Shown here: piece after piece, positions 42,958 through 52,600 of the stretch
Numbering within the stretch: the stretch's first letter is position 1
Layout: each line of letters starts with the position of its first letter
NCBI GenBank assembly: GCA_002633025.1
Contig: NMRB01000668.1
Span: 233,139 to 297,138, forward strand
Direction of reading: 5' to 3'
Source: Notospermus geniculatus
Lineage: Eukaryota; Nemertea; Pilidiophora; Heteronemertea; Lineidae
Length of the DNA stretch: 64,000 nt
Notes under the pieces: generated by a model
Told to the model about the DNA's origin: nothing
Seen by the model: only the letters and a program-made list of their open reading frames with translations
Databases searched by the model: none
Translations under genes and position numbers: made by a program

Positions 42958-43190
42958 GCATGGCGCACACCTGCGATTTTTCAGGCGATTTTCTAGACGA
43001 CCGGTGTAGCGTTTTTGAATGTTCACCATCTGTGAGTGTTCCCCTGCTATTGTCTGACAGAATAAGCGGCGACTTGACAAGAGGACACACAGAGAAACAT
43101 GTCGATCTATCTGTCAGCGTTTCCCAAACAAGAAGGGGAACACTGACATACGGAAACACTGGCTGATGTTACACCTGCCCTGCGACCACA
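42958..43190. mobile_element. GCGAC-type MITE interrupted by a GTGTAAC MITE, inside transposase intron
   Basis: GCATGGCGCACACCTGCGAT at 42957 matches the family end at 45405, and CTGCGACCACAG near 43181 is its internal block. Between them, 43007-43175 is an inverted copy of the 6456-6640 MITE (GTCGATCTATCTGTCAGCGT, GTTACACC). The double insertion sits wholly within the intron. Confidence 0.75.
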
Positions 43191-43343
43191 GTATCTTGAA
43201 TCCGGTAGACTGCCCCTGCGACATAGTAATCTGTGCACCACATGCTTTCGCAAACAAAGCACGCTGACGACTCGTACATAATATCCTGGTCTCATTCATT
43301 GCCACACTGCATTATATTTGCTTTTTCCTGATTTTTTTTGCAG

Positions 43344-43623
43344 GATTATGGAAGAACCAGCCCTACCTCATGGTATGAACATTCTGGCCGATCGAGGATA
43401 CCCAGATGAAGCGCCAATAATGGTTACCCAGGGACGAGGAAGGGAGTTCCGAGCAGCAAGAGTACGCATTGAGCATGCCCTTCACGATATTAAGATTTTC
43501 CGAGCTGCAGGTGTTCGTTCCCGCCATCGAAGGAGGACTATCCCAGCAATATTTGCCATGGCAGGTGGAATGAGAAATATGCGTCGTGCTAGTTTCAGGA
43601 GAAGCAATGTGCTTATAGGGTGA
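43344..43623 (+). CDS. Harbinger transposase, exon 2
   Basis: The acceptor is TTTTTTTGCAG|GATTATG at 43343/43344, and phase 2 joins cleanly (CYR-IMEEP). It encodes the rest of the DDE nuclease: MNILADRGYPDEAPIMV, then RVRIEHALHDIKIFRAAGVR with the third catalytic residue (Glu of RIEHA), and a basic tail ending RRSNVLIG before TGA at 43621. The full protein is about 399 residues, normal for a Harbinger transposase (HARBI1-like). AATAAA follows 50 bp downstream. Confidence 0.9.
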
Positions 43624-43673
43624 ACCTATTTGTATGAGAAAAAAACCAACAGACTATGGAAGTAATTGATATG

Positions 43674-43686
43674 AATAAAATTTATT
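43674..43686. terminator. Bidirectional polyadenylation signal between convergent genes
   Basis: AATAAAATTTATT is palindromic. It gives AATAAA on the + strand (51 bp after the transposase stop) and AATAAA on the - strand (27 bp after the partner stop). Confidence 0.75.
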
Positions 43687-43712
43687 CGTATCTTTAGAGA
43701 GGCGTTAACTGT

Positions 43713-43860
43713 CTATTCGTCATCCCGACGGACATTCTGTCGCAGGTACTGAAGCATATATCCCCTCAGGTCATCTTCTTCAGCTTCCCTTGCCGTCATC
43801 CTCTGTAACCAATCCCGGATCATCAACTGATTTTCCACTTGCAGCTGCCGAAGTCCTCCC
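43713..43860 (-). CDS. Harbinger partner protein, exon 3
   Basis: The minus-strand acceptor TTATCTCAG|GGGAGG (43861/43860) joins in phase 2. It encodes GGLRQLQVENQLMIRDWLQR then MTAREAEEDDLRGYMLQYLR QNVRRDDE and stops at 43713-43715. The heptad-like hydrophobic spacing and high charge suggest a coiled-coil or helical oligomerisation tail. Confidence 0.75.
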
Positions 43861-44074
43861 CTGAGATAAAAAAAAAGTATAATCTACACCCGTTATTTTT
43901 GCTCTTCTAAGTCCCTGCAACGTGGCAGTCGGGTAATTTGTGCAAAATATACTTCATTTTTTACTGACAGACCATTGCAAAGTTATAACGTCTGGAACAG
44001 TGCGGGGCCTCCAAAGATGGATCAATAATGTGCTCAAGGGACTAAAACTCCTGAATAACAGATCAATTTCATAC

Positions 44075-44196
44075 CTGGGAAGTTCATTCTCATTCTCTGG
44101 ATGCACCGGCGGGTCCTCAGCCGCAGCGTCGTTCCCATCATCCATCCTAGCAACCGGGTCAGCAGCTTCATTGGCTTCGGCTTGGTTCATCTGAGC
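44075..44196 (-). CDS. Harbinger partner protein, exon 2
   Basis: The acceptor is ATTTTAAG|GCTCAG at 44197/44196 and the donor is CCCAG|GTATGA at 44075/44074. It encodes AQMNQAEANEAADPVARMDD, GNDAAAEDPPVHPENENELP, an acidic, Ala-rich and probably disordered linker. Confidence 0.75.
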
Positions 44197-44288
44197 CTTA
44201 AAATATAGAAACGAATGGAAAATTAACACTCATGATGGCACTGCTTTATCATGTTGATCCCGCAGATTCACAACATCGTTATAATTAC

Positions 44289-44530
44289 TTAAAGCCTGGC
44301 CCACACAGGCGATTTTTCGAGCGATTTTCTAGGCGACCGGCCTTGCGCCCACAGCAACGACTGAACATATTTTTAGTTTTTGTTGACTCGTTTGCGACAA
44401 ATGCTTCATTGGAAGATCAGTGATGTCGCGGATGACATCACTGATCGACCTCAAAGGTAATTATCGCATGCGACGTAGTAGTCGCATCGGTAGTCGCCCC
44501 CATTTTAGTCGCAGGTGTGCGGCGCCCTTA
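44289..44530. mobile_element. GCGAC-family MITE inside the partner-gene intron
   Basis: It starts TTAAAGCCTGGCCCACACAG and ends GGTGTGCGGCGCCCTTA. The central CAGTGATGTCGCGGATGACA and GCGACGTAGTAGTCGCATCG blocks are as in the other copies. It lies between partner exons 2 and 1. Confidence 0.88.
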
Positions 44531-44599
44531 CATGGCTTATCTTACAAATTCAATGACTCGCTGGGCTGGTCAGTCAGTCAGTCACTGGGGTATACTTAC

Positions 44600-44920
44600 A
44601 GCTAACTCATCAGCATTCTGTAATCTGTCAAAATCGAAAACAAACCGATCATCCCTTCTATCAGGGTCTGGTGGGAGGTGTCCATCAACACGGTTCTGCC
44701 TCTGTATTCTCCTCCGGACAACGCGCAAACGATTTATGATGCCGTTTCGCCCCCCAGCGTAAATACCTCTAGCATGGGGAGTGAGGTCCTCCCGTCTAGC
44801 CATGAACGCGCCAATTCGATCATTGTCATTGCCGAACTGGTGCTGGGCCTCTCTGTATGCCTGGACCTCCTCATCAGTTACGGCATCTGGTCGCACTCTG
44901 CGGTTTGGACGTGCTGCCAT
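44600..44920 (-). CDS. Harbinger partner protein, exon 1
   Basis: The ATG at 44920 (MAARPNRRVRPDAVTDEEVQ) opens a frame of 107 codons ending at TTAGCT|GTAAGT. Basic and acidic segments alternate (GGRNGIINRLRVVRRRIQRQ, PPDPDRRDDRFVFDFDRL). Harbinger elements usually carry a second Myb/SANT-like protein that brings the transposase to DNA and into the nucleus. This protein sits in that position, and the three exons give about 196 residues. I do not see the spaced tryptophans typical of Myb, so its fold is unproven. Confidence 0.75.
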
Positions 44921-45241
44921 GCTGAAAGCCTAATGTCCTGTGAACTGTCCCTCAGACAGTGATTCCAGACAGTACAGGGCCAATACAATAGCTGGACCAT
45001 GACCCCGTACTGTCCTCTAAAATTGGTTCTGCAATAGCCAAGTGTGCCTACCATATGCCTTTGGTCAGTCGGCGTAACGAATCGGAGAGTGGAATCACTC
45101 AAAGTGAATTTAGGCCTTGAATTACGACACAGAACCAACCACAATCATCTCCTTATTGTTATGTCACTTGAACGTCATAAGCACTGTCACGTTACTTGTT
45201 CGCAAAGGCTATTCCAGGACAATGCAATGGGACATGGCCCT

Positions 45242-45326
45242 GCTTGAAAGGGGATATTGTAATGCTATCTATTATTACCACTCGGACAGTACAGTGTCCA
45301 GACAGTCCCGAATAAGCAACAACTCT
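45242..45326 (-). repeat. Harbinger right terminal inverted repeat
   Basis: Inverse of 41940-42022, ending GCAACAACTCT with AAT as target duplication. The outer 29 bases match the left end without a mismatch. Confidence 0.9.
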
Positions 45327-45401
45327 AATGTGACATGAAATGAGGAACACCGAATAGAAGTTTGTTGAGTAATAGGCTAGGCCACACAAAAAGATACTTG
45401 T

Positions 45402-45863
45402 TTAAAGCATGGCGCACACGAGCGACTAAAATGGGGGCGACTACCGATGCGACTACTACGTCGTATGCGATAATTACCTTTGAGGTCGATCAGTGATGTC
45501 ATCCGCAACATCACTGATCTTCCAATGAAGCATTTGTCGCAAACGAGTCAACAAAAACTAAAAAAACTAAAAATATGTTCAGTCGCTGCTGTGGTCGCAA
45601 GGCCGGTCGCCTAGAAAATCGCTCGAAAAATCGCCCGTGTGCGCCATGCTTAAGCCTGCCACACACGGGAGCTATCTGCTGAGCAAAAAGTTATTCGAGA
45701 CCGTTTGCTCAGCAGATCCCGGGTGCGCGTAATTTCGGTGAGTTTTTTGCCTCTCGAGGCCGAAAGTTCGCGTGTGCGCGTATTTTTCGATGAGCTATCT
45801 ACTGAGCAAACGGTCTCCAATGACTTTTTGCTCAGCAGATAGCTGCGTGTGCGGCAGGCTTTA
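45402..45863. mobile_element. Two MITEs sharing a TTAA: GCGAC copy and CTGAGCAAA element
   Basis: 45402-45653 is a GCGAC-family copy in reversed orientation (TTAAAGCATGGCGCACACGA to GTGTGCGCCATGCTTAA). 45650-45863 starts TTAAGCCTGCCACACACGG and ends GTGTGCGGCAGGCTTTA. Its arms carry AGCTATCTGCTGAGCAAAAA and its inverse. The last element resembles the GCGAC family only in its outermost CGCACAC words. Confidence 0.85.
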
Positions 45864-46288
45864 GCGTCAACTCATCTCAAGGTTAGGAGAGAGTATTGTG
45901 TCTCACAGGTCGGCGCTAGGCGGCGCTGGATATGCACGCACCAACCTGTGTCCGCACGAGCCGCATCACGCCGAATTTGGCGTGTTTCTAAATACGCACG
46001 CCGAATCAGAACTAGAAATGGGTAATCACGTGAGCTACTGCGCCACGAAAGTAAACCCTAGGAAAATAGCGATATGAGGCTTATTTCTTGCAGACTTTGC
46101 AAATAATTGACTGATTTTTCATTTCTGATGAAAAATTTTCAAAGATATGACATTGTTGAGAAGAAAAGGATGATATTTGGGTTATGACTCCGGCAGCTAT
46201 TCACTGTAGTCAGTGTAGTGTGACGACGTACCAACTACGTCGCTGGCTGTCAGTGGCTAACATGACATGTAAAGCATATCTCATACAA

Positions 46289-46656
46289 TATAGAGGTTCT
46301 TCACGTGACGTCACAGCTCCAAATATCCGCCATATTGGCCGTCAAATGACGCAACGTCACAGCATCAACACAGCGTTTTTGACGTGGTTTGTACGTTGTC
46401 GGCATTCATCGGCCCTCTTCTACGCTGTTCTACAGCAAGCGTATGGACGATTCGCTTTGTTTTCAACACGGTTTTCACACCAGACCAACTACTTGTGTTC
46501 AGAAACTGTGAGAGGTAAAGTGATTTGTTGAGTTGTATACTCCCAGTGGTCTGTACGGGCCGCTGAATATTCGAACCGAGAACAAGATGGCAACCTCCAT
46601 GGCCGATTTTGACGGCCACTATGGCGGCCGTGTGACGTCAGTGAAGAACCTCTATA
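46289..46656. mobile_element. MITE with TATAGAGGTTCTTCACGTGA end
   Basis: The left end pairs with GTGAAGAACCTCTATA on the right. GTGACGTCACAG, CGCCATATTGGCCGTCAAAT and TTTTGACGGCCACTATGGCG continue the arms. The 115-codon frame inside has no domain. Confidence 0.82.
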
Positions 46657-48237
46657 GGCCTATGTATGTCATAATCATCATGGATAATGGGATTCCCAAT
46701 GAGGGGAGACATCCTAAGTAGGCCTGTTGAGGAAATATTGCAATTTATAAACTTGAACTGGGGAATCGACCGCCATCTTGAAAATGCAACAAGTAGGCCT
46801 AGTCCCAAAATTTTCCATGATGCCTTGCGCGCGCGCAAACTTGACGCTAGGTGGCGATATGGCAATGACGTCAATCATATCGCCACTAGTGACGGTGGTA
46901 GGTTTCCATCTTGAAAAGTAGTGTGCGCGCGGAAGGAACAGAAGAAATTCTCTGTTTGTGAAGCGGTCACCCCATCACTCGTTTTCTACGCTTACAATAT
47001 AGATCGTTGAAAATATGTGAATAAAGGTATAGAGTGATACAAGCAACGGTTGAGTAAATGTAAAGTAATAATAAAGTTATTCTGTTTCATTTTCGACAAG
47101 ATAAATACTGTTTTCTGCAAATAATACCATTTTGAAAAAGAAGTTCTCATCACGTGATAGACTAGCCCGCCGACGATGACGTCAGGATTTCAAGATGGCG
47201 ATCTAGTATCGATTACAGTGTTAAAATTTTCGTCCAATTATCAAAAAATTTTAACGCTGTCGTGGAGTATGGCGCGCGCGGTGACAGGTCAGTGTGAGGT
47301 ACGAGCGCTACCTGTCGTGACAATGATGAGAGAGTTATTAATTTCATTTTCCTTTTTTTACCAGGACATGGTATAGGTTCTTTAATTTTGAAAACCGATA
47401 TATGGTGCAGATGTGAGCATTTCAAGTGGCTGTACAGAGAAACCCATCCGGAAAAGGACGCCAAACATCTTTCCTTGTTTAAATTTTATTTGCCTGATAG
47501 GCCTAGTTCTCTTGAAATACCGTAGGTCTATAATGATGAGGGTATAGGCTACCTCTGTCACACACACCAGTCTCAAGTCACCTGACGATGGACGGATTGC
47601 CTCTTGTACGTCTCTGGCAACCTCCGCCGCCACCTCCACCTCCACCACTTTTTCCACCACCTCTTCCACTTGGACTTATGATGCCTCCACCTCCACCTCC
47701 ACCGCCACCACCACCTCTACCAAGATTTGAGGAATTAATCGTGACAAGAGCGAACGGGCTGTAAAGTCAAACTAGCGGTCACAGCCCAAAATTTCTCCAA
47801 CTTTTTTACAGTATGCCCTGTAGGCCTATTCATCTTTTTTTCACCACACCTTGACAAACATCATAATAGAGAAAAAGTCGTCAGTGTACATCGGCTTTTG
47901 TGTGCTCATCGTCAAGCCGGTAGGCCTATTCAAGTTTTGGAATGCGCGTAGGATATTGAGTTACGTAGCCTACTGTTAACATAAATGACACGGGGGTGGA
48001 GATTACATGCCAGCAGACGACTGACAGCCAATGGCGAAGAGAACGAAAAATGAATGACAGTAACATTACTGGCCAGATGGCGAAAGCGCACAACGTAACT
48101 TGTAGGCCAATCACATGCAAGGTAACAACCCGATCCGTTTCGTTCGTTTTCGTTCGTCGACTTTTGTCCTTTACCCATTGGCCCTTTTAAGAATGGAAGA
48201 GGCCATCTTGCCCTTGCAAAGGCACAATATACAAGGC
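46657..48237. other. Intergenic stretch; possible small poly-proline frame only
   Basis: TAGGTTTCCATCTTGAAA (46898) recurs near 17685. AAAATTTTCGTCCAATTATC at 47222 pairs loosely with ATCAAAAAATTTTAACG nearby. No conserved gene is recognised apart from the low-confidence frame at 47588. Confidence 0.4.
47588..47764 (+). CDS. Possible 58-residue poly-proline frame (doubtful)
   Basis: ATG at 47588 opens MDGLPLVRLWQ followed by long proline runs broken by LFPPPLPLGLMM, and ends PRFEELIVTRANGL before TAA at 47762. The proline runs come from CCACCT-type trinucleotide repeats, so chance is the simplest reading. The non-repetitive start and end are the only hint of a real peptide or exon. Confidence 0.2.
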   Translation: MDGLPLVRLWQPPPPPPPPPLFPPPLPLGLMMPPPPPPPPPPPLPRFEELIVTRANGL

Positions 48238-48626
48238 CAGGGGCGTCGGAGCAGGGGGGGCTGGGGGGGCTATAGCCCCCTCACTTTTTTGCTGAAAATG
48301 TTGTGTTTTTAACATCGGGTCAAAGGCACAGAGCAAACGCACGTCAAATAAAAATCGCCCAAAAATATGGTGTTGTAGATGCTATAATCTGCTGTCAGAT
48401 GCCAGGAAATCGCATCTAAGGGTGTTTCATCGTAAAATTTTTCTGGGGGAGGACCCCCAGACCCCCCCCCCCCCGCTGCGGCTTCGCGCCTTCGGCGCTG
48501 GTGTCATGCACCTTTCTTTGTCGCGTGANTCATGCACCTTTCTTCGTCGCGTGAGGCTCCCCAGTTCCATTGCAAATTTCAGCCCCCCCAGACGACATCC
48601 ATAGGCAAAACGCTCCGACGCCCCTG
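48238..48626. mobile_element. MITE with CAGGGGCGTCGGAGC ends
   Basis: CAGGGGCGTCGGAGC at the left and GCTCCGACGCCCCTG at the right are exact complements. CAGGGGCG-type ends are common in hAT-like non-autonomous elements, so hAT is a reasonable guess. C and G runs and one N (48529) lie inside. GTCATGCACCTTTCTT is tandemly repeated at 48502 and 48529. Confidence 0.82.
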
Positions 48627-48635
48627 AAGGCACGA

Positions 48636-48760
48636 TGGTTTACTGTTCCATGCGACTGATATGAATAGACAGGGATCAATAATCCCATATTAATCCCGCT
48701 ACCGAAGCGGCGGTGGTAACCACTTACACTATCAAGGCTCCTCAACATTTCTAGATCTCT
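48636..48760 (-). mobile_element. tRNA-Thr-like SINE, diverged copy
   Basis: Reading on the minus strand from 48746: AGGAGCCTTGATAGTGTAAG, then TGGTTACCACCGCCGCTTCG, and a tail matching the TTTACTGTTCCATGCGAC segment of the SINE at 58970-59100. The B box is lost, so it is probably silent. Confidence 0.65.
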
Positions 48761-49019
48761 TCTGTGACATTCGAACCCTTTATTTATTCCAATATTTACA
48801 CTCTTGTTATTTATTTCAGAATTAACACTAACTATCTTTATTCTGAACGCCCCTGGTTATGTTCCGTCGTCCACCGACTGTCGTCGTCATTCAGGAGTGA
48901 CAGGTTTTTTAACCGTCTGCCTGAAAACTTGAAACTTGGTGTACACGTATGTAGTATGGGAATGGAATGGTCCATGGGTGAACGTACCAGAAAAACAAAT
49001 GACAAATGTTAAATCAAAA

Positions 49020-49610
49020 TGTTCCAGGGTCATGTATCCTCATTAGATGCACCTGATAAAAATTTGAAGACAATCCAGTTACAGTTCAGGAGTTACTGGA
49101 CTAAGAACTTTGGTTTTGGCCACCTGGTGGCCAAGCGTAGAATCGAATCGGACCGAAAAGTGGTGTCATAGGTCACCTGACATACGGGTGTATATGCACC
49201 AAGTTTCAAGTCAATAGCCCAAGCAGTTACGAAATCTGCCACCAAATGACTAATTTTGAACTTTGACCTCTGTGACCTTGAAAGGTAGGTCAACTCAAAA
49301 ACCCGTTATATATGTAATGTACCCTCATTAGATTCACCTATAATAAAAATTTGGAGGTGATCCAGTCATTAGTTCAGGAGTTATTGCACTCTTTGTGGTT
49401 TTGGTTTCTGCCACCTGGTGCCCAAGCTAAGAGTCGAATCGGACCGAAACTTGGTGTCATAGGTCATCTGACCTAGGGGTATATATGTAGGCCCTATCCA
49501 GTTTCAGATACGAAACGTGTCCTGCTAATGGACGACGACGACGGACGACAGACGACGACGGACGCAGACCCACGACAAGAGCTCACTCCAGGTGAGCTAA
49601 AAAAACTACC
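49020..49610. repeat. Dispersed repeat with CCACCTGGTGGCC and GACGACGACGGACG tail
   Basis: Two related halves contain TTTTGGCCACCTGGTGGCCAA, TCGAATCGGACCGAAA, GTCATAGGTCA(C/T)CTGAC, and TTGACCTCTGTGACCTTGAA. The stretch ends in ACGACGACGACGGACGACAG and AGGTGAGCTAAAAAA. Inverted or diverged relatives lie at 53600-54000, 54540-54920 and 55290-55440. No protein is recognised. Confidence 0.75.
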
Positions 49611-50150
49611 TCTAGGCCGAACTTATCGCCGCTGGTTGTACACTCTGGCCTGTTCGGGGCACTTTGCAAAAACTTTCTTTTCGGCATATCTGAGAAGCAC
49701 GAAAATATTAGGTGGGTTCATCTTACGAGAGTTTTTCAACATAACTGCAAACTTCGCCAACACTTAATTGGGATCATCAACCTCCCAAGATTTCTGTGCA
49801 GTGTGTGCTTATTCACCAAGTCTACCTGACAAAGTAATTTGATACTTCTGCCAGCTGTTGGTAACTCTGGCCAGTTGTCTTTCTCGCCGACATTAAATTG
49901 TTTGTATTGGACAGGGATATGTGCAGTACGAGCTGCTCTAAACTGTGTTTGTCAACAGTTTGAGCATCAGTGGCAACAGAATCGCCAGGCGGATTTCATT
50001 AACCCTTTCGGGACGGATCTCGCCGTTTGGCGAGTTTGGCCTGTACCACACACCCTTGCACATTCAAACTGGCATAGAATCGTAACCAGTGGACCGATCC
50101 GCGTTCTCTTTGCGTATTTTTTAATGCGAGACTACCCCCCCCCCCCCTCT

Positions 50151-50449
50151 NNNNNNNNNNNNNNNNNNNNNNNNNNNNNNNNNNNNNNNNNNNNNNNNNN
50201 NNNNNNNNNNNNNNNNNNNNNNNNNNNNNNNNNNNNNNNNNNNNNNNNNNNNNNNNNNNNNNNNNNNNNNNNNNNNNNNNNNNNNNNNNNNNNNNNNNNN
50301 NNNNNNNNNNNNNNNNNNNNNNNNNNNNNNNNNNNNNNNNNNNNNNNNNNNNNNNNNNNNNNNNNNNNNNNNNNNNNNNNNNNNNNNNNNNNNNNNNNNN
50401 NNNNNNNNNNNNNNNNNNNNNNNNNNNNNNNNNNNNNNNNNNNNNNNNN
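50151..50449. other. Assembly gap (N run)
   Basis: 299 unknown bases directly after a C run (CCCCCCCCCCCC near 50136-50147), which probably broke the assembly. Confidence 0.95.
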
Positions 50450-51529
50450 TGGGGCTTGGTCGCTATTCTTTCCTTAATTGCTTGTTTGTCCTGTCTACAC
50501 AGGCTATGTAGTTCTACATTCGGGTTTCAGCTCAGTCTTTTCTAGAGTTTCAGATTGTAAAGTTCCACTTGAAAAAGACCCCGGTTGGGGTCGAAAATTC
50601 GTGAATTCTGGAGATTGACTTCTTCTTTATTTTCTAAATAACTTAAATATGGGTTTTATCAAACCTCCACTGCTACCACAGACAGAGACATTTCAAATTA
50701 TCAAGTTTGACCTTGACCTGATCATCAAGGTCATTGCATAATCGAAATGGGCATGCTCAATAACCGAAGTGTGGGTGATATCATGTCTCTACCTCAACCA
50801 CGGGCAGAGATATTGCAAATTATCAAGTTTGAAAATATCAAAATCTCATGATATCTCAATCACCCGGACACATGAGGCTGAGATTTTTACCACAGTCCTG
50901 TCCTTGGATAAGCAGGCATGAATTTAGACTTGTTTCATGTTGATCAGTTGACAGTGTGGCGAGTAATCTCAAAATATCAAATTTCGTGATATCGAACGTT
51001 CATATCACCATGACCCAAACATCTCAGATCAAAAATAATCAGCTCATTTGATTTCTAGGGTATAAAAATCTAAGGGTAGAACTTGTTTCTATTGCTCTAG
51101 GTGTTAACTGGTTATAAGAGCCGATTTGTGCCATCACTAAGAGAGTGATGGACAAAATATCAAGTCTGATATGATGATTACGTCAATGATGGAGGCATCG
51201 GAGGTTGAAAATGATTAGATCACTTTTTCTGCCTGTTTCTGCCTGTAAGTGACGCTCATCTGTTTGATAACTCATTTTTAAGTTTCTGAACAGTCTACTT
51301 TCCATACTCTGCCATGTTGCAAACAGTGACACTAGGACTTATAGTACAGCAGAGCCATCTGGAGGTTTAGTTTTCCCTGGATAGCCCCATTAAGCGTGCC
51401 GCACACGAGTGCAATTTTACCTCCAACTATGGATATATTTTTCCTCAGCGTATACACGACCGTCAAATACTGTATTTGGCGAGTTTTTAGCTCACGTGTG
51501 CGCTATAGTGGCTTACTGGATATAGCATA
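50450..51529. other. Intergenic stretch, no gene seen
   Basis: TATCAAGTTTGA recurs at 50699 and 50821 with TCATGATATC words between. A CGCACACGAG end-like word at 51402 and GCTCACGTGTGCGC at 51491 suggest a worn MITE (51393-51512). Confidence 0.4.
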
Positions 51530-52600
51530 ATCATAAAAAGCATAACGTAATCTCTAACCTAGTACCCAACGTTATACCCAGTTGAGATGTACAAAAAGTG
51601 TCATGCATATCATGGTTTTCTACACGGGAACGAGGTGCAGATGGCACGTGCAGAGGGAGCGCATCTTGTGCAAGACCCCATAACAGTTGGTGTTCAGTAT
51701 CAGAGGCCATTTCGAGAAAAAAGCAAAAGAAGGATTTTAGTTTAATGGAGAATGCATTACACAGTCAAACTTCGTAGGCGTATTCTGCAACACCTGTCGC
51801 TTCCAAATCGATGTGAACTTCACAAAATGTACACTGTGACCTACTTAATTCAAATATGCCATTAACTCATTTCAACAAAATTTTCATGGAACCTCGTTTC
51901 CAGGTGCAGGGCCACCGGTGAGTTTGCTACGCGGTGACTCTGCGAGCCATCGATCGATCGACCCGTCGCGACGTCATACTGTGGACATTGCGTCATGAAA
52001 AAGTCACGTCCCCACGTTGCTTAGCGACTCATAGGAAACTCGAAATGTAAACACGGAAGTGAACGGTGGTATTGACATAGCTGACAGGGTGTCTCATCGT
52101 ATTGCATAAAATTCCCCCAAACCCTGATAAAATGGTGCAAATTTGCATTGTCAGCGGGTGCAAAGTCACGTGCTGGCAAGGGAAATCTGGCATAGAATTC
52201 CAGATGAATACGAATTTCTGTCAAAAGAGTGCGGTTGTTGCAAGCTCTCCAAGTGAGTTCCAACCCGAAGATGACGATCGTTAGGCCTATATGGGTGTCG
52301 TGTTTGCTCACTGCATTTTATATCTGGTAGGTAATGTTAAGGAAATATCTTTATAGAAGTGCTGAGTTAAATCCCGAGGCATCATATTCGGCTATAGTTA
52401 GCAATAATATGATGGAACACCACTGTAGCCCCAACCTGATTAACAGGGCACAAGCCTCCAAAAAACCTGGTGACGTTGCGTCGGTTTGTGACCCTGACGA
52501 ACAACAGTCAAATCCGCCATTTTGCGTAGGGTTATATGATGCGTCGCGCCTCACACCGCCGCTGTCGGGAGCATACTTCCGCGGTAAAAGTAGTTCCTGA
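51530..52600 (+). mobile_element. THAP-encoding element remnant, copy B (inverted to copy A)
   Basis: 51530-51900 is the reverse of the copy A leader (AGTTGAGATGTACAAAAAGT, GCAGAGGGAGCGCATCTTG, TAATGGAGAATGCATTACAC). At 52105-52190 the + strand encodes NPDKMVQICIVSGCK, the same THAP-like start (MVQxCxVSxCK), followed by GKSGIEFQM. The domain is truncated after about 25 residues by unrelated sequence. Confidence 0.65.

Larger units (their letters stand above)
41940..45326. mobile_element. PIF/Harbinger transposon, apparently intact
   Basis: Cut-and-paste DNA transposon of 3.4 kb. The terminal inverted repeats (about 85 bp) start AGAGTTGTTGCTTATTCGGG on the left, with the exact complement CCCGAATAAGCAACAACTCT on the right. 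AAT directly outside both ends (41937-41939, 45327-45329) is a 3-bp target duplication, the size expected for this superfamily. It holds a two-exon transposase on + and a three-exon partner gene on -, converging near 43.68 kb. Two foreign short elements sit only within introns, leaving coding parts unbroken. Confidence 0.9.

Noticed and set aside
47382-47669. Minus-strand VEVEVAAEVARDV-type frame of 95 codons
   Set aside because: Complement of a CCACCT trinucleotide repeat; no non-repetitive conserved part.
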